DNA from: Streptomyces sp. NBC_00775
GTDB taxonomy: Bacteria > Actinomycetota > Actinomycetes > Streptomycetales > Streptomycetaceae
Assembly (NCBI RefSeq): GCF_036347135.1
Contig: NZ_CP108938.1
Coordinates: 5,270,001-5,334,000, forward strand
Direction: 5' to 3'
Length of the DNA: 64,000 nucleotides
Shown here: positions 61,409-64,000 of the stretch, piece by piece
How positions within the stretch are numbered: position 1 is the first letter of the stretch
How the letters are laid out: every line of letters starts with the position of its first letter
Notes under the pieces: generated by a model
Databases searched by the model: none
What the model saw: the letters and a program-made list of their open reading frames with translations, nothing else
Told to the model about the DNA's origin: nothing
Translations under genes and position numbers: made by a program

Positions 61409-63934
61409 GTGGGCCGTAACGCCCTGGGCCGTGGCCGGCTGGCCACGGCCGTCGCCGTCGTAGCGCTCGCCGTCACCGGGGGAGGTGCCCTGCCGCTGGT
61501 CGCGGCGGGGACGGCAGCCGCATCCGCATCCGCATCCGATCTCAAGCCCTGGCAGGGCGGGAACGAAGTCACCAGCACGACCGACGACACGAAGACGCAG
61601 GACGTCGCCATCGCCGGTGACGGCACCGCCGTCACGATCTGGAACCAGGGGGACCTCCAGAACACGACGGCCCGGAAGCTGTACGCCGCCGTACGCAAGC
61701 CCGGCAGCGGCGTCACCTTCGGCGCACCGCACGAGCTCGCCGCCACACCGACCAAGGCCGCCGAGGCCAAGCTGCTGACCACCGCGGACGGCAACGTCAC
61801 CGCACTGTGGACCGAGGCCGTGGACGGCACCTCGACGGCGGCGAACCGGCTCGTCAGCGCCGTCTACGACGCCGACCAGGGCTCGTGGCGGGAGCCGGTC
61901 GAGGTCGTCTCGGCCGCCGACCAGGCCGGCTACCTGCACGAGATCGACCTGGCCGAGGGCCCGGACGGTTCGGTCACCGCGGTGTGGACCGGGCGTATGG
62001 GGGGCAGCGCGGACGACGTGGAGATCAGCGCGGCCGTCCGCGCGGCCGACGGCACCTGGTCCGCCCCGTCCCAGGTCAGCACCCGCTCGGCGGACGCGGC
62101 CGAGGCCGTCTACGCGCCGTCCGTCGCGGTCGACACGGCCGGCGTCACCACCGTCGCCTTCTCCCAGTACAAGGCCGGCGCCTCGGTCCGTACGTACACC
62201 AGGGCTCCCGGCAGCACGGAGTGGACCGCGTCCACCGACTTCGCCGACGGCGACGCGGCCCAGCTCGCCGCGGCCGACGACGGTTCGCTCAAGCTCGTGT
62301 ACAACAAGGGCGGCACCAAGCTGTACTACGCCGAGCACCCCGGCGGCACCACCGAGTGGAGCACCCCCGAGCTGGCGGGCGTCGCCGAGGGCGGCGTGGG
62401 CACCCCGGAGCCGCTCGTCGAACCTGACGGCGACGTCACCCTCGTATGGACCGCCTGGCGGTCGATGTACTCGCCCGGCACGTTCACCGCGACCCGCACC
62501 GACGGCACCTGGTCGGCCAGACAGGCGCTGTCGGGCACGACGGGGTCAGTGTCCGACCTGCCCGCCGACGCCTCGATCGCCCCGGACGGCACCGTGCGCG
62601 CCGTGTGGAGCGAGAGCGGCAAGCCGTACACCGCCACCCGCGTCGACGACACCTGGAGCACGGCCGAGCCGCTCGACACCACCACCAAGGGCGATGTGTA
62701 CGCCCAGGTCGCCGCCGGAGCCGACGACACGGCCACCGCCGTATGGTCCGCGTTCACCGACACGGACAACGACGGCACGGCCGACCGCTGGAAGACGTAC
62801 GGCGGCCTCACCGCCTGGCCCGCCCTGGGCCTCACCAGCTCGACCATCCCCACCACGGCCGCCCTGAAGGGCACCACCTCCTCCAGCACCGCCTGGGCCC
62901 CCACCTGGAAGCTCAACCGCCCGGCCGTCTCCTGGAGCCTGACGCTCACGGACGCGGCGGGCAAAGTCGTCCGTACGCTGACGGGCACGCCGGCCGACCG
63001 CACGGTCGCCCCCGCCTGGAACGGCCGTACGACATCCGGCGGTTACGCCTCCAACGGCACCCTCCGCTGGAAGCTCTCCGCCACCGCCGAGGAGGGCGGC
63101 ACCGCCGTCCAGCTCGACTCGGGCACGCTCACCGTCACCGGCGGCGCGGCCGTCGCCCGTGACTTCGGCGGCAGCGACGGGACCCCCGACGGCAACGGCG
63201 ACCTGCTGACGATGAACTCCACCGGCACGTTGACCTACCAGCTCGGCAAGCCCGCGACGGGCACCTATCTGGGGAAGACCAGCGGCAGCGGCTGGGAACC
63301 GACCGTGAAGGCGGTGCCTTTCGGCGACCTGAACGGCGACCGCTGCAACGACGTGCTCGTGCGGATGACGGACGGTTCGCTGCGCGGCTACAAGCCGGCG
63401 TGCGGGAAGCCGCTGACCCCCTCGACGTCGTACACGAAGCTGGGTACGGGCTGGTCGGCGTACAACGTCCTCACCTCGCCCGGCGACGTGACGGGCGACG
63501 GCCGCGCGGACCTGATCGCCCGCAACTCCTCCACGGGTGCCGTCTACCTCTACAAGGGCACCAGCTCCGGCACGCTCTCGGCGCGCGTGAAGCTGTACTC
63601 CGACTGGTCCGGCTACAAGAAGATCGTCGGCGTCGGCGACCTGAACGGCGACGGCATCGGCGACCTGCTCGCCCAGGACAAGTCCAACAACCTGTACCGC
63701 TACACCGGCACGGGCTCCGGCACCTTCAAGGCCCGCGTGAAGCTCTTCAGCAACTGGGGCGGCTCGTACAACACGGTCGTCGGCGTGGGCGACCTGACCG
63801 GCGACGGCAAGGCGGACCTGGTCTCGCGCGACAGCTCGGGCAACGTGTGGCGCAACAAGGGCACCGGCACCGGTTCCTTCGGCAGCCGAACGCAGATCGC
63901 TTCGGGCTGGGGGAGCTACAAGTCCCTTTCCTGA
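61409..63934 (+). CDS. Secreted VCBS/FG-GAP repeat protein
   Basis: 841 residues. Signal peptide (VAVVALAVTGGGALPLVAAGTAAA). N-terminal half has beta-propeller-like repeats with recurrent W-x-D and VWTxWR-type strands; a FlgD-like/Ig segment follows (ALTGTPADRTVAPAWNGR). The last ~220 residues contain VCBS/FG-GAP calcium-binding units (GDLNGDRCNDVLV, GDVTGDGRADLIA, GDLNGDGIGDLLA, GDLTGDGKADLVS). Extracellular; likely Ca-stabilised binding protein. GTG chosen because GGGGAGGGG is 7 nt upstream; ATG at 61391 would place it inside the hairpin. Confidence 0.85.
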   Translation: MGRNALGRGRLATAVAVVALAVTGGGALPLVAAGTAAASASASDLKPWQGGNEVTSTTDDTKTQDVAIAGDGTAVTIWNQGDLQNTTARKLYAAVRKPGSGVTFGAPHELAATPTKAAEAKLLTTADGNVTALWTEAVDGTSTAANRLVSAVYDADQGSWREPVEVVSAADQAGYLHEIDLAEGPDGSVTAVWTGRMGGSADDVEISAAVRAADGTWSAPSQVSTRSADAAEAVYAPSVAVDTAGVTTVAFSQYKAGASVRTYTRAPGSTEWTASTDFADGDAAQLAAADDGSLKLVYNKGGTKLYYAEHPGGTTEWSTPELAGVAEGGVGTPEPLVEPDGDVTLVWTAWRSMYSPGTFTATRTDGTWSARQALSGTTGSVSDLPADASIAPDGTVRAVWSESGKPYTATRVDDTWSTAEPLDTTTKGDVYAQVAAGADDTATAVWSAFTDTDNDGTADRWKTYGGLTAWPALGLTSSTIPTTAALKGTTSSSTAWAPTWKLNRPAVSWSLTLTDAAGKVVRTLTGTPADRTVAPAWNGRTTSGGYASNGTLRWKLSATAEEGGTAVQLDSGTLTVTGGAAVARDFGGSDGTPDGNGDLLTMNSTGTLTYQLGKPATGTYLGKTSGSGWEPTVKAVPFGDLNGDRCNDVLVRMTDGSLRGYKPACGKPLTPSTSYTKLGTGWSAYNVLTSPGDVTGDGRADLIARNSSTGAVYLYKGTSSGTLSARVKLYSDWSGYKKIVGVGDLNGDGIGDLLAQDKSNNLYRYTGTGSGTFKARVKLFSNWGGSYNTVVGVGDLTGDGKADLVSRDSSGNVWRNKGTGTGSFGSRTQIASGWGSYKSLS

Positions 63935-63962
63935 CGGTCTAGTTGGGCATGGCCGTACTCAA

Positions 63963-63997
63963 CTGGGGCCCGGTAACACACAGTTCCCGGGCCCCAG
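63963..63997. terminator. Hairpin terminator after VCBS gene
   Basis: CTGGGGCCCGG and CCGGGCCCCAG pair around a 13-nt loop. Confidence 0.8.
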
Positions 63998-64000
63998 GGC

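Noticed and set aside
1..64000. tRNA or rRNA genes, CRISPR arrays, integrases or transposases
   Set aside because: None seen: no regularly spaced repeats, no cloverleaf-like segments and no transposase or integrase-like protein in any frame.

Overview
The window is about 64 kb of very GC-rich actinobacterial chromosome and almost certainly comes from a Streptomyces or close relative. The evidence is codon usage with G/C in nearly every third position, frequent GTG/TTG starts, purine-rich ribosome binding sites, many 4-nt ATGA/GTGA stop-start overlaps, and typical families (SigE-type sigma factors, PucR, SpoIIE phosphatase, a serine/threonine kinase, VCBS-repeat secreted proteins, FUSC transporter). 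I see no rRNA, tRNA, CRISPR array, transposase or phage gene.

Layout. (1) 1-628: N-terminal part of a Ser/Thr kinase, cut by the window edge. (2) 806-14,638: an unusual two-armed gene cluster. The minus arm runs from an NDK-like protein and a calcineurin-type phosphoesterase, through a 53-codon Cys-ending peptide with a strong ribosome binding site, to a phosphodiesterase, a ThiS/PP-loop ATPase fusion, a methyltransferase-aminotransferase fusion, an M28-type peptidase and a GNAT/FemAB-like transferase. The divergent plus arm has a 16-codon ORF with a strong ribosome binding site and a following hairpin, then a nucleotidyltransferase-family protein and a three-gene ABC exporter. I could not match it to a described pathway; it looks like a peptide-based (RiPP-like) natural product system rich in nucleotide and phosphate chemistry. 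(3) 14,695-24,995: molybdenum and purine block: TOBE-HTH regulator, LysR, PucR, a two-gene xanthine-dehydrogenase-type hydroxylase, a sulfite-oxidase-like molybdoprotein and modABC, with a shared ATGCATA promoter element. (4) 24,996-33,979: mixed genes (FkbM methyltransferase, DUF985 cupin, regulatory ATPase, cold shock protein, HTH regulator, lipoprotein, alkyl sulfatase, and a TerD domain fused to a PD-(D/E)XK-like nuclease). (5) 34,062-40,361: envelope block: glycosyltransferase-51 PBP with a degenerate transpeptidase domain, two paralogous secreted/membrane proteins, two sigma factors, an L,D-transpeptidase and a putative membrane regulator. (6) 40,516-45,543: XRE-TPR regulator divergent from a short predicted secreted peptide and an M20 amidohydrolase, then a secreted beta-propeller/Ig-like protein. 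(7) 45,674-55,050: SpoIIE phosphatase, NAD(P)-binding protein, small membrane proteins, secreted SH3 protein with a Ser/Trp/Asn-rich tail, MocR regulator with a divergent hydrolase, and an EEP-family hydrolase. (8) 55,144-64,000: FUSC transporter, vWA/TerF-like protein with Glu-Pro repeats, metG, a small conserved protein and a secreted VCBS/FG-GAP protein with a possible RNA switch over its ribosome binding site.

How the genes work together. The Mo block forms a logical unit: modABC imports molybdate, the hydroxylase and the sulfite-oxidase-like protein use the cofactor, PucR is a purine-catabolism type regulator, and TOBE-HTH is a candidate Mo sensor. The envelope block pairs two sigma factors with peptidoglycan-modifying enzymes. 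The cluster at 0.8-14.6 kb is the best candidate for an undescribed system. A ~115-bp intergenic repeat carrying a palindrome of about 42 bp occurs three times, plus one partial copy, and probably acts as a terminator-like element.
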